From assembly GCA_022843955.1 (NCBI GenBank), contig JALHMQ010000001.1, positions 372,001 to 436,000 on the forward strand: a DNA stretch of 64,000 bases, in the 5' to 3' direction. The notes below the pieces were generated by a model. That model was given only the letters and a program-made list of their open reading frames with translations, was not told the DNA's origin and did no database searches. Position 1 is the stretch's first letter, and each line of letters opens with the position of its first letter. This DNA is from Burkholderiaceae bacterium (lineage in GTDB: Bacteria; Pseudomonadota; Gammaproteobacteria; Burkholderiales; Burkholderiaceae_F). A program made the translations under genes and the position numbers. Shown here in pieces: positions 34,637 through 42,853 of the stretch.

Positions 34637-35326
34637 ATGCGACACAGCGAGAAGCATCGAACTCATCGGACCGGCTGGCTCCGTGCTGCCGTCCTCGGCG
34701 CGAACGACGGCATCGTATCGACGGCCAGCCTTGTCTTGGGTGTGGCTGCAGCTGGCGCGGATACCAAGGGCGTTCTGGTTGCAGGCGTCGCCGGGCTTGT
34801 CGCCGGCGCCATGTCAATGGCCGCGGGCGAGTACGTCTCGGTCAGTTCGCAAGCCGATACCGAGCGGGCGGATCTGGCCCGGGAGAGCAAGGAATTGGCG
34901 GCGAATCCGGCGCAGGAGCACGCAGAGCTGACGGCCATCTACGCCAAGCGTGGACTCGATGAAACCCTGGCGTCGAGCGTCGCGACCCAGTTGATGAAGC
35001 ATGATGCACTGGCCGCACATGCGCGCGATGAGCTCGGCATCTCGGACACGCTCGCCGCCAAACCCGTGCAAGCCGCATTGTCCTCGGCGGGTACGTTTGC
35101 AGTCGGGGCAGCGCTTCCGATTCTGATGGTCCTCTTGCTTCCAGCCACGCTACTCATGTGGGGTCTGGCCGGCAGCGCTCTGTGCTTTCTTGCGTTGCTG
35201 GGCCTTCTGGCGGCACGCGCAGGAGGGTCACCTGTGGTTCCGTCCATTACGCGCGTGACGTTCTGGGGTGCGATGGCGATGGCATTGACCGCAGGCGTCG
35301 GAGCGCTCTTTGGCGTGGTCGCTTGA
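34637..35326 (+). CDS. VIT1/CCC1-family metal transporter
   Basis: A 229-residue membrane protein of the VIT family (Fe2+/Mn2+ transport in homologues). The family signature GANDGIVSTASLVLGVAAAG is followed by VAGLVAGAMSMAAGEYVSVSSQADTE, a cytosolic helical metal-binding region, and C-terminal membrane segments (PILMVLLLPATLLMWGLAG, LCFLALLGLLAARAG, MAMALTAGVGALFGVV). ATG 34637 follows AGGCAGG; ATG 34580 has no ribosome binding site. Confidence 0.9.
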   Translation: MRHSEKHRTHRTGWLRAAVLGANDGIVSTASLVLGVAAAGADTKGVLVAGVAGLVAGAMSMAAGEYVSVSSQADTERADLARESKELAANPAQEHAELTAIYAKRGLDETLASSVATQLMKHDALAAHARDELGISDTLAAKPVQAALSSAGTFAVGAALPILMVLLLPATLLMWGLAGSALCFLALLGLLAARAGGSPVVPSITRVTFWGAMAMALTAGVGALFGVVA

Positions 35327-35536
35327 GGTCTGTGGCGCCACCCAATTCGGCGCCTGAACCTGCCGCATTCATGGCTCGACCGGCCCGATGGGCTGAACGA
35401 TCGATTCGTCCCATGTTCGCCACCGCACAGACGCCAGGCTGCGCGGCTGTCACGGTGCGACTCGCGTCACCCTGAGGGGTGAGGGTTGTGCTGCGCCCAC
35501 CCTTGGCGCCGCCCCCAGGACGCAGGAGATCGCCTC

Positions 35537-37288
35537 ATGCCCGAAGCCGGAACCGCTGCCACCCCGGCCGGCCAGACCCAGGCTGCGCTGGCCAGCGCAG
35601 AGATCCAGCGCGAAGCGGCGCTGCTCAAGACCGGCGCGCTGCAGACGGCCATCCTGAACAGCGCCAACTTCTCCAGCATCGCCACCGACGAGCGAGGCGT
35701 GATCCAGATCTTCAACGTGGGCGCCGAGCGCATGCTGGGCTATGCGGCCGCGGAGGTCATCAACCGCATCACGCCAGCCGACATCTCCGACCCGAACGAA
35801 CTGGTGGCTCGCGCGCAGGCGCTCAGCATGGAACTGGCCACGCCGATCAGGCCGGGCTTCGAAGCGCTGGTGTTCAAGGCACGCCGCGGCATCGAGGATG
35901 TCTATGAGCTCACCTACATCTGCAAGGACGGCAGCCGGCTGCCGGCGGTGGTGTCGGTGACGGCGCTGCAGGACGCGGACGCAATCATCATCGGCTATCT
36001 GCTGATCGGCACCGACAACACGGCGCGGCAGCAGGCCGAAGCTGAGCGCACGCGACTGGACGGGGTGCTGCAGGAACAGCACCTCGAACTGAGCAAGGCC
36101 AAGCAGGCGGCCGAGCAGGCCAACTTGGCCAAGTCGGACTTCCTGTCCTGCATGAGCCATGAGCTGCGGTCGCCGCTGAATGCCATCCTCGGTTTTGCAC
36201 AGCTGATGGACACCGGTGAACCTGTGCCCACCGCGGCGCAGAAGGACAGCATCGATCAGATCCTGCAAGCGGGCTGGTACCTGCTGACGCTGATCAATGA
36301 GGTCCTGGACCTGGCACTCATCGAATCGGGCAAGCTGTCGCTGTCACCCGAGCCGATGGCGCTGGCCGAACTGCTGGCCGATTGCCAGGCCATGATCGAG
36401 CCGCAGGCCGCGGCCAGCGGCATTGAAGTGCACTTTCCGACGCCGCAGCATGCATGGCTGGTGCGCGCCGATCGCACGCGCGTCAAGCAGGTGCTGGTGA
36501 ACCTGCTGTCCAACGCCATCAAGTACAACCGCGTCGGCGGCCGCGTCGACGTCAGCTGCACGACCGTGGACGCGGCCTACACCCGCATCAGCGTGCAAGA
36601 CACCGGCGACGGCCTGCCGCCCGGCAAGCTGGCGCAGCTGTTCCAGCCGTTCAATCGGCTCGGTCAGGAGGTCGGGGCGCAGGAAGGCACAGGCATCGGC
36701 CTGGTGGTGTGCAAGCGCCTGGTGGAGCTGATGGACGGCCGCATCGGCGTGGAGAGCACCGTCGGCGTGGGCAGCGTGTTCTGGTTCGAGCTGGAAACGA
36801 CCGAGGCCGTGCAGGCCCACGGCAATGCCGCCGACCGGGCGCGGCTGGTGCAGGCGCCGGCGCTGACCGGCACCGCGGTGCGCACGCTGCTTTGCGTGGA
36901 AGACAACCCGGCCAACCTCAAGCTGGTGGAACGGCTGCTGGCGCGACGCAGCGACATCCGGCTGATCAGCGCGCGTGATGGCCAGCGCGGCGTGGATCTG
37001 GCGCGTGCCGTTCTGCCCGATGTGATCCTGATGGACATCAACCTGCCGGGCATCAGCGGCCTGCTCGCCTTGCGCCTGCTGCGCGAAAGCGCATTGACCG
37101 CGCACATCCCGGTGGTAGCGCTCAGCGCCAACGCGATGTCGCGCGACATCGAAAAGGGGCTGGCCGCAGGCTTTTTCCGCTATCTCACCAAACCGATCAA
37201 GGTAGGTGAGTTCATGGACACGCTGGACCTGGCGCTCAAGTACGCACAGGGACGAGCGGACGCCGACCACGCCAAGGAGACCTCGTGA
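35537..37288 (+). CDS. PAS hybrid histidine kinase with receiver
   Basis: A 583-residue cytosolic kinase: PAS domain (about 40-165, IATDERGVIQIFNVGAERMLGY), a coiled linker, HisKA with His208 in FLSCMSHELRSPLNAIL, HATPase (VKQVLVNLLSNAIKYN, GTGIGLVVCKRLVELM), and a receiver with Asp500 in VILMDINLPG. ATG 35537 follows AGGAGA. Its stop overlaps the GTG of the next gene, so the kinase and response regulator are made together. Different in sequence from the kinase at 3364. Confidence 0.9.
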   Translation: MPEAGTAATPAGQTQAALASAEIQREAALLKTGALQTAILNSANFSSIATDERGVIQIFNVGAERMLGYAAAEVINRITPADISDPNELVARAQALSMELATPIRPGFEALVFKARRGIEDVYELTYICKDGSRLPAVVSVTALQDADAIIIGYLLIGTDNTARQQAEAERTRLDGVLQEQHLELSKAKQAAEQANLAKSDFLSCMSHELRSPLNAILGFAQLMDTGEPVPTAAQKDSIDQILQAGWYLLTLINEVLDLALIESGKLSLSPEPMALAELLADCQAMIEPQAAASGIEVHFPTPQHAWLVRADRTRVKQVLVNLLSNAIKYNRVGGRVDVSCTTVDAAYTRISVQDTGDGLPPGKLAQLFQPFNRLGQEVGAQEGTGIGLVVCKRLVELMDGRIGVESTVGVGSVFWFELETTEAVQAHGNAADRARLVQAPALTGTAVRTLLCVEDNPANLKLVERLLARRSDIRLISARDGQRGVDLARAVLPDVILMDINLPGISGLLALRLLRESALTAHIPVVALSANAMSRDIEKGLAAGFFRYLTKPIKVGEFMDTLDLALKYAQGRADADHAKETS

Positions 37289-38121
37289 AGCAGCTTGAGC
37301 AAGAGATCCTCGCCGCCCGCATCCTGATCGTTGACGACCAGGCGGCCAACGTGCACCTGCTGCAACGGCTGCTGGGTGAAGCCGGACATCTGAACGCGAC
37401 CTCGACCATGGACCCGCTGCAGGTCTGTGCCATGCACCGCGAACATGACTACGACCTGATCCTGCTGGACCTGCAGATGCCGGTGATGGACGGCTTCCAG
37501 GTCATGGCAGCGTTGCAGGCAGGCGCGGCCGACATGTATCTGCCCGTGATCGTGCTCACGGCCCAGCCCGGGCACAAGCTGCGCGCGCTGCAGGCCGGTG
37601 CGCGGGACTTCCTCAGCAAGCCGTTCGACCTGCTGGAGGTCAAGACGCGCATCCGCAACATGCTGATCGCGCGGCTGCTGTTCCGCCGGCTGGAGGCCCA
37701 TAACCAGTTGCTGGAGCACACCGTGCAACTGCGCACCGCCGAACTGCGTGAAAGCGAGGCGCGCTACCGCAGCCTGACGGAGCTGGCGTCCGACTGGTAC
37801 TGGGAGCAGGACGAGAGCGGCGCGTTTACCAAGGTGAGCGGTCCGGTGCTGGAGATGCTTGGCCTGAGCGTCGACACGCTGGCCGGTGCACCTGCAGCCG
37901 ACCCGGACGATGGCTGGAACGTGGCCGAGCGCACGTGGTTGCGCAACACCATCGCGGCACGCCAGCCTTTCCTCGACTACATCTTCAGCCGCACCTGCGG
38001 CGATGGTCGCGTGCTGCAGTACCGCGTCAGCGGCGAGCCCATGTTCAATCAGGCGTGTCGCTTCGTCGGCTATCGGGGCGTGGGCGTCGAGATCACACGC
38101 TGGCCGCCCCGTGGCGACTGA
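37285..38121 (+). CDS. response regulator receiver with PAS domain
   Basis: A 278-residue protein: receiver domain (about 10-125, phospho-acceptor Asp62 in LILLDLQMPVMDGF), a coiled-coil linker near 140-158 and a C-terminal PAS domain (about 160-270, TELASDWYWEQDESGAFTKVSG to GYRGVGVEITRW). There is no output domain. In relatives, this receiver-PAS unit often continues into a kinase or GGDEF domain, so the gene may be a natural truncation or an adaptor. The GTG overlaps the kinase stop. Confidence 0.82.
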   Translation: MKQLEQEILAARILIVDDQAANVHLLQRLLGEAGHLNATSTMDPLQVCAMHREHDYDLILLDLQMPVMDGFQVMAALQAGAADMYLPVIVLTAQPGHKLRALQAGARDFLSKPFDLLEVKTRIRNMLIARLLFRRLEAHNQLLEHTVQLRTAELRESEARYRSLTELASDWYWEQDESGAFTKVSGPVLEMLGLSVDTLAGAPAADPDDGWNVAERTWLRNTIAARQPFLDYIFSRTCGDGRVLQYRVSGEPMFNQACRFVGYRGVGVEITRWPPRGD

Positions 38122-38125
38122 GCTC

Positions 38126-38875
38126 ATGGAAAGATCAACGGCCCATCCCAGCCAGAACCATCTGCTGGCCGCGCTGCCCGGACACGAGTTCGAGCCGCTC
38201 GCAGCGCACCTGGAACGCGTATCGCTGAAGCTTGGGGAGGTGCTGTACGAACCCGGCCGCACCCTGCAGTACGCCTACTTTCCGACCAGCGCAGTGGTGT
38301 CGCTGCACTACGTCACCGTCAGCGGTGCGGCAGCCGAAACCGCCGGGGTGGGGCGTGAGGGTCTGGTCGGCATTGCGCTCTTCATGGGCGGCCGGACCAT
38401 GCCGGGTGCGGCGACGGTGCAGACCGCTGGCGTGGCCTACCGCCTCGACCGCGTCCGACTGCAAAACGCCTTCGAAGAGGGTGGCCTGCTGCAAAACCTG
38501 CTGCTGCGCTACACGCAGGTCCTGATCACGCAGATGTCACTGACGGCCGCCTGCAACCGACATCACTCGATCGAGCAGCAGCTCAGCCGCTGGCTGCTGC
38601 TGACGCTGGACCGCCTGCCGGCAGGCGAGCTGGTCATGACCCAGGAGCTGGTGGCCAGCATGCTGGGCGTGCGCCGAGAGAGCGTCACTGAAGCGGCTCG
38701 CCGCCTGCAGCACATGGGCTACATCCAGTCGCGTCGAGGCCACATTGCGGTGGTCGATCGTGCGGGCCTGGAGTCGCGTTCCTGCGAGTGCTATGGCGTG
38801 GTCAAGGTGGAACTGAGCCGGCTGATGTGCGATGTGCGCTACCGGCAGGAGATGCCGGCAGCGCATGGTGCCTAG
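38126..38875 (+). CDS. Crp/Fnr-family regulator
   Basis: A 249-residue regulator with an N-terminal cyclic-nucleotide-binding fold (about 15-140) and a C-terminal Crp-type HTH (ELVMTQELVASMLGVRRESVTEAARRLQHMGYIQSRRG). The canonical cAMP-contact Arg-Ser pair is not evident, and it lacks an N-terminal four-Cys cluster, so it is neither Crp nor Fnr proper. It follows the receiver-PAS gene within four bases and is probably the output of the same signalling unit. Start ATG 38126 or GTG 38111. Confidence 0.85.
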   Translation: MERSTAHPSQNHLLAALPGHEFEPLAAHLERVSLKLGEVLYEPGRTLQYAYFPTSAVVSLHYVTVSGAAAETAGVGREGLVGIALFMGGRTMPGAATVQTAGVAYRLDRVRLQNAFEEGGLLQNLLLRYTQVLITQMSLTAACNRHHSIEQQLSRWLLLTLDRLPAGELVMTQELVASMLGVRRESVTEAARRLQHMGYIQSRRGHIAVVDRAGLESRSCECYGVVKVELSRLMCDVRYRQEMPAAHGA

Positions 38876-38889
38876 GCCATCACTCCATC

Positions 38890-38917
38890 GCCTGGCGGCC
38901 GCCAGGCCCCTTCGGGG
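38890..38917 (+). terminator. two hairpins after the signalling operon
   Basis: GCCTGGCGGCCGCCAGGC is a perfect 18-base palindrome, immediately followed by CCCCTTCGGGG. Both lie 15-40 bases after the Crp-like stop. No U-tract follows. The rest of the interval to 39171 shows no supported gene. Confidence 0.4.
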
Positions 38918-39171
38918 CGCGTTCGACTCTCCTGCCGTTGCTCGGTTGTCTGGGCACCTGGTTGCCCTTGCCCGCGCTGCCGCGTAATGGCTCGGCGCGC
39001 CCGTGAGCCGCACCCAGCGCGCCCGTCACGTGCCGAGCGGACTGACCGCCCAACGCATCAGGGCGACAGCCGCGAGGATCGCAGCCGCGCCCGGACAGCA
39101 CCCGTGGATGCATCGTCATGGACGCGCGCCTGCTGCGGCGTTTCGATGTGCCGCGCCCATGCTTGTGCGGT

Positions 39172-39555
39172 TCAGCTGTGCGCGCGCGAGCGGCTCAGCA
39201 GGTAGACCAGCGCCATCAGCGCGGCGCCGGCGCCGGCCGCGATCAGCACGGCCTTGACGGGTTCTTCCTTGATGTAGTTGACCGTGCTGTCCGAGCCATG
39301 TCGGACCGATTCACCCACGCGGTGCGAGCCCTCTCGGATGACGTCAAGACCGCGATGCGCCATCGTGCTCGCCTGCTCGGCGGCGCGGTTGAGCATGGGG
39401 GCGGTTTCGTGGCGCATGTCCTGCACGCCACTGGCAAGGCTGTCGAACGCCTGATTGGTCACACGTTGGGTGGACCGGATGGCCTGATCAGCCGACTGGG
39501 CGGCCTGATCGACGAGGCGGTTGCTGGTTGCGGTAGGAAGTGTGGTGGCGACCAT
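39172..39555 (-). CDS. YqjD/ElaB-like (DUF883-type) membrane protein
   Basis: A 127-residue protein with a long amphipathic helical N-terminus (repeated QAAQSADQAIRSTQ, AAEQASTMAH) and one C-terminal membrane segment (AVLIAAGAGAALMALVYLLS) ending in basic residues. The layout matches the ElaB/YqjD family, tail-anchored proteins that associate with ribosomes in stationary phase. ATG 39555 follows AAGGA. It lies downstream of the DUF1328 gene in the same direction, a pairing seen in stress-response loci. Confidence 0.72.
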   Translation of the reverse strand: MVATTLPTATSNRLVDQAAQSADQAIRSTQRVTNQAFDSLASGVQDMRHETAPMLNRAAEQASTMAHRGLDVIREGSHRVGESVRHGSDSTVNYIKEEPVKAVLIAAGAGAALMALVYLLSRSRAHS

Positions 39556-39632
39556 GGCGAAGTCCTTCAATGTGGGTGAAAGTGCAAGCCGGTCGCATCG
39601 ATTGCTTCCGGGTTGGGCAAGGCTGTCCCGGA

Positions 39633-39797
39633 CTAGCCGCTGCGGCGCAGTCCGAAAACGAAGCTGACCAAAGCGAGGATCAGGAAGACGAAGAACAAGA
39701 TCTTGGCGATCCCGGCGGCGCTGGCAGCAATGCCACCGAAGCCGAGAAGTGCGGCGATCAACGCGATGACCAAGAAGACGACGGCGTAGTGGAGCAT
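39633..39797 (-). CDS. DUF1328 small membrane protein (YtjA family)
   Basis: A 54-residue protein made of two membrane helices: [20 protein letters not shown] and the following [20 protein letters not shown]. This is the DUF1328/YtjA pattern end to end. ATG 39797 follows AGGAG at the usual distance. Function unknown; homologues are often stress-induced. Confidence 0.85.
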   Translation of the reverse strand: MLHYAVVFLVIALIAALLGFGGIAASAAGIAKILFFVFLILALVSFVFGLRRSG

Positions 39798-40243
39798 CGT
39801 GGAACTCCTGGTGAGTCGAGCGACAACTCGCGCGTAACAAAACCGGACCCGCCTGAGTCGCATCCCGGCGGCGTGCCTATCGATCAGGATGAAGGCTAGG
39901 CGCGCTCGGCTGCGCCGTCTGTTCGCAAGCGCACGAATGGAGAAGGGAACATGCACCGCCTTGCAAACCATCGTCGTTCCGAAGACGCGCACGAACGTGA
40001 TCGATGGTCGTACCAACGGTGATCCAAGCCCTCCGCTCGGCTCCAGCGCGCCCTTGATCAGGCGTCGACAATGGCCCTGAGCCTGCCAAGCCACTGTTGT
40101 CGCCTGGGATGGCAGTACGAGAAGAAGCGAGAACTTGACCTAAGTAAACTTAAGTTGCCCAAGTCGATTCACAATGGGTCCGTTTCCCGTTAGCCAGAAC
40201 GCTGCAGACGAGTATCGCAAGCAGCGACTGCCAGGAGGCGGTC
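39798..40243. other. intergenic region with AT-rich palindromes
   Basis: No supported gene in 446 bases between divergent units. Near the right end is an AT-rich patch unusual for this GC-rich DNA. It contains TAAGTAAACTTA (40141-40152) and the overlapping perfect palindrome AACTTAAGTT (40147-40156), about 90 bases before the hemerythrin start. This could be a promoter or operator. Confidence 0.4.
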
Positions 40244-40645
40244 ATGCCGTTGTTGAGGTGGGGTCCAGAGCACTCTGTCCGAGTGAGGCCCATCGATGAG
40301 CAGCACAAAAAGTTGATGGGTTCAGTCAACAAGCTGTGCGAAGTCATCGTCGAGTCGAAGGACGTCGCGGCAATGAACCGCTCATTGGACGAACTCGTGG
40401 CAAACGCCCGCCTGCACTTTCTCGAAGAGCAGGCACGACATCGCGCGCAGCAGCAGCGGCTCGCGGAAGCCATACTGGAGTTCAGGCGGCATAGCGAAGC
40501 GCAATCGCCTCTCGCCACGACCCAGTTCATTCACTTCCTGCGCGACTGGCTTCACACGTACATCGAAGTTTCCCAGGCAGCGCTCGAACTTGAGTTGCGC
40601 GACGCGCAGAACGACCGGTTCTCCGTCACTGCGCATGCCGCTTAG
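40244..40645 (+). CDS. hemerythrin-like protein with degenerate iron site
   Basis: A 133-residue four-helix protein aligned to bacteriohemerythrins: WGPEHSVRVRPIDEQHKKLMGSVNKL, then HFLEEQ, then LRDWLHTYIEVSQ. Functional hemerythrins bind two irons through five His and two acidic residues. Here the first-helix His and the HFxxEE pair are kept, but the HxxxH pair of helix C is reduced to one His and the C-terminal HxxxxD reads YIEVS. Oxygen binding is therefore doubtful; a structural or signalling role is possible. Confidence 0.78.
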   Translation: MPLLRWGPEHSVRVRPIDEQHKKLMGSVNKLCEVIVESKDVAAMNRSLDELVANARLHFLEEQARHRAQQQRLAEAILEFRRHSEAQSPLATTQFIHFLRDWLHTYIEVSQAALELELRDAQNDRFSVTAHAA

Positions 40646-40659
40646 AAGCTTGAGACTGC

Positions 40660-41370
40660 CTCTCGTTGCTCCGAAGCGGTTGGCAAGACCCGTGAGGAAC
40701 GAGGTGGACGGCCGCCGCCTGCGCGTGGGCGCCAGCATTGGCGTGGCCGCGCTGGCACGGGATCAATGACGGCGACGCGCTGCTGATGCGCCCCGACGCC
40801 GCGCTCTGGCCTGGCACTGTCGGTCAACGTGTCCCGCTGCAACTGCGCGACCGCGGGTTCGCCGCGCAGGTGCGGCGCACGTTGCAGGAGTCCGGACTCG
40901 CGCCGGGCCAGCTGGAAATGGAGATCACCGAGTCGGTGTTCATGGACGACGCCGAGGGCGCACTGGCGCAACTGCACGAGCTGCGCGGCCTGGGCGTTCG
41001 CGTGGCGCTCGACGACTTCGGCACGGGCTACTCGTCGCTCGCCTACCTGCGCCGGTTCCCGTTCGACACGCTGAAGATCGATCGCGCCTTCATCCACGAG
41101 ATCCCGATACGAAAAGACGCCCGCGCGATCGTGCATACGATCGCGCAACTGGCCACCACGCTCGGCATCCGCACCGTGTGCGAGGGCGTGGAAAGCCATC
41201 CGCAGCTCGACGCACTGCGCAGTTCAGGCTGCGACGAAGCGCAGGGGTACCTGTTCGCCGAGCCGCGGCCACTCGACGCTTTCCTCGCCTTGGTCGCCGC
41301 CTGGCAGCCTGGGGGCGACGTCGAGGTCCCGGCGCCGTTGCTGCCGCGTCGGCCAACGCTCCTGCACTAG
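40660..41370 (+). pseudogene. GGDEF-EAL remnant
   Basis: Pieces of a cyclic-di-GMP enzyme are spread over three frames. RNEVDGRRLRVGASIGVA is the end of a GGDEF domain. A frame change follows, then INDGDALLMRPDAAL. LALSVNVS is in a third frame, and then PLQLRDRGF continues into a long EAL C-terminal half (EMEITESVFMDD, ALDDFGTGYSSLAYL, DTLKIDRAFI, VCEGVESHPQ, QGYLFAEPRP). The GGDEF signature itself and the EAL-LVRW start are absent. The remaining EAL part could be expressed from 40738 but would lack the catalytic Glu. Confidence 0.75.
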
Positions 41371-41501
41371 CAATGCTGTGTTCTGGGCGCTGGCGGACGC
41401 AACAGACCTCGCAACGGTCCGGCCCCGTTCAAGCACGCGAGCCTCGACCGCCTGCACATCCGCGGTGAGCAGCACAGGGCCCGGCTTGACGTTCGTCAGG
41501 C

Positions 41502-41888
41502 CTATCCCCGCAGCACCAACACCGCTTCGACCTCGAACTGCGCGCCCTTGGGCAGGCTCGCCACGCCGATCGTCGATCGTGCCGGGTACGGTTGCGGCAT
41601 CACTTCGGCCATGATCTCGTTGACCTTGGCGAACTTGGCGAGGTCGGTAAGGAACAGGGTCAGCTTCACCGCGTCAGCCAATGTGCCTCCGCTCGCCAGT
41701 GCCACCGCCGCGAGGTTCTTGAAGGACTGGCGCACCTGAGCCTCGAAGTCCTGACTGACGAGTTCCTTGGTCTGCGGGTCGAGCCCAAGCTGGCCCGACA
41801 GGAACACCACCAGCCCGGTCTTCACCGCTTGCGAATAGGGGCCGATCGCCGGCGGCGCGTCAGCTGTCGTCACGATTGTCTTGTTCAT
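41502..41888 (-). CDS. RidA (YjgF/YER057c) family protein
   Basis: A 128-residue trimeric-type enamine/imine deaminase family member: IGPYSQAVKTGLVVFLSGQLGLDP, VRQSFKNLAAVALASGGTLADAVKLTLFLTDL and the C-terminal YPARSTIGVASLPKGAQFEVEAVLV with the conserved Arg that anchors the substrate carboxylate. Such enzymes remove reactive 2-aminoacrylate or act in specific catabolic pathways. ATG 41888 follows GGAGAGGAAG. Upstream, on the same strand, lies a metallo-hydrolase gene. Confidence 0.93.
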   Translation of the reverse strand: MNKTIVTTADAPPAIGPYSQAVKTGLVVFLSGQLGLDPQTKELVSQDFEAQVRQSFKNLAAVALASGGTLADAVKLTLFLTDLAKFAKVNEIMAEVMPQPYPARSTIGVASLPKGAQFEVEAVLVLRG

Positions 41889-41925
41889 CTTCCTCTCCAA
41901 CTGTCGTCAGAAACCGTCGAGTCAA

Positions 41926-42774
41926 TCACGCCGCCACGGCGAGGCGACTGAAGCGCGTCAGGGCGCCGGAGGCCAGATCGACCTCGTCGCCCGGGGCCAG
42001 TGCCAACACGGTGGCCTTGGGCACCGCGCGCTGCACGGCATCGACGAACTCGCCCCATGGTCGCGACTGCACGCCCATCATCTTGTGAAAATACTCGTGC
42101 GGCGGGTAGAGCAGCACGAGCCCCGGGTCGATCGCGGCGGCGCCGCGCGCCAGATCCGTCACGAAATCCAGCTGCATTCCACCCAGCAGCACGTCGGTCG
42201 GCAGCGAGCGTCCGAGCGCATGGATTTCGGCGTCGGTCATCTTGCTGTTGAAGCCCTCGTTGTAGTTCATGATCGTGGGGCCACCCTGCACCGCGACGTG
42301 AAAGCCGGTGTACGGCGAGTAGAACGGCGCGCGTGTGGCGCTGGACATCGCCCAGGACAGTTGCGTCGCATTGCCATGAAACACGGCTTTTGACAGCGCC
42401 TTCCACAGGTTGATGTCGCGGTGCTTCCACAGGAACGCACTGATCGCGTAGCCCGGCACGCTGACCGACTCGCCTGCCTCCAGCGGGTTGAGCCGGCCGG
42501 CCGCGATCCGGCCACGCCACTTGAGGAAGCCAATCGTGCTGGGTGAGCCGAACGCCTGTGCGCCGGTCGCTCGCAACAAGGGCGGCACGTCGAGAAAGTG
42601 CTCTTCGTGGCCATGTGTCACGCACACGTACCTGGCGTGCGAGAAATCCGTCTGCTCGAACCACTGCGCGCCGCAGTAGTGGCGCCAGAACGGGTCGAAG
42701 AACAACGCCCCGTGGGCACTCTCGATCGACAGCGCCGACCAGCCGTAGTAGCGCACCCGTACCGATGATTCCAT
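41926..42774 (-). CDS. MBL-fold (UlaG-like) metallo-hydrolase
   Basis: A 282-residue protein of the metallo-beta-lactamase fold. The metal motif THGHEEHFLD is an HxHxxH site in which the usual Asp of HxHxDH is Glu. A short upstream FFDPFWRHYCG matches the UlaG/RomA group. A C-terminal His segment (LLYPPHEYFHKMMG) could complete the site. ATG 42774 follows GGAGA. It lies between RidA and the TRAP receptor on the same strand, so probably a catabolic operon. Substrate unknown. Confidence 0.78.
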   Translation of the reverse strand: MESSVRVRYYGWSALSIESAHGALFFDPFWRHYCGAQWFEQTDFSHARYVCVTHGHEEHFLDVPPLLRATGAQAFGSPSTIGFLKWRGRIAAGRLNPLEAGESVSVPGYAISAFLWKHRDINLWKALSKAVFHGNATQLSWAMSSATRAPFYSPYTGFHVAVQGGPTIMNYNEGFNSKMTDAEIHALGRSLPTDVLLGGMQLDFVTDLARGAAAIDPGLVLLYPPHEYFHKMMGVQSRPWGEFVDAVQRAVPKATVLALAPGDEVDLASGALTRFSRLAVAA

Positions 42775-42853
42775 TCGCGTCTCCGTTGTTTGACTGCTGT
42801 CCCTGGCTGCCACGCAGAAGACTGCGTGAGCGGCCAGCTGACTCAGGTTGTCG

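Noticed and set aside
38876-39171. Possible small gene after the Crp-like regulator
   Set aside because: Frames present are GC-driven, without ribosome binding site or motif; only hairpins are supported.
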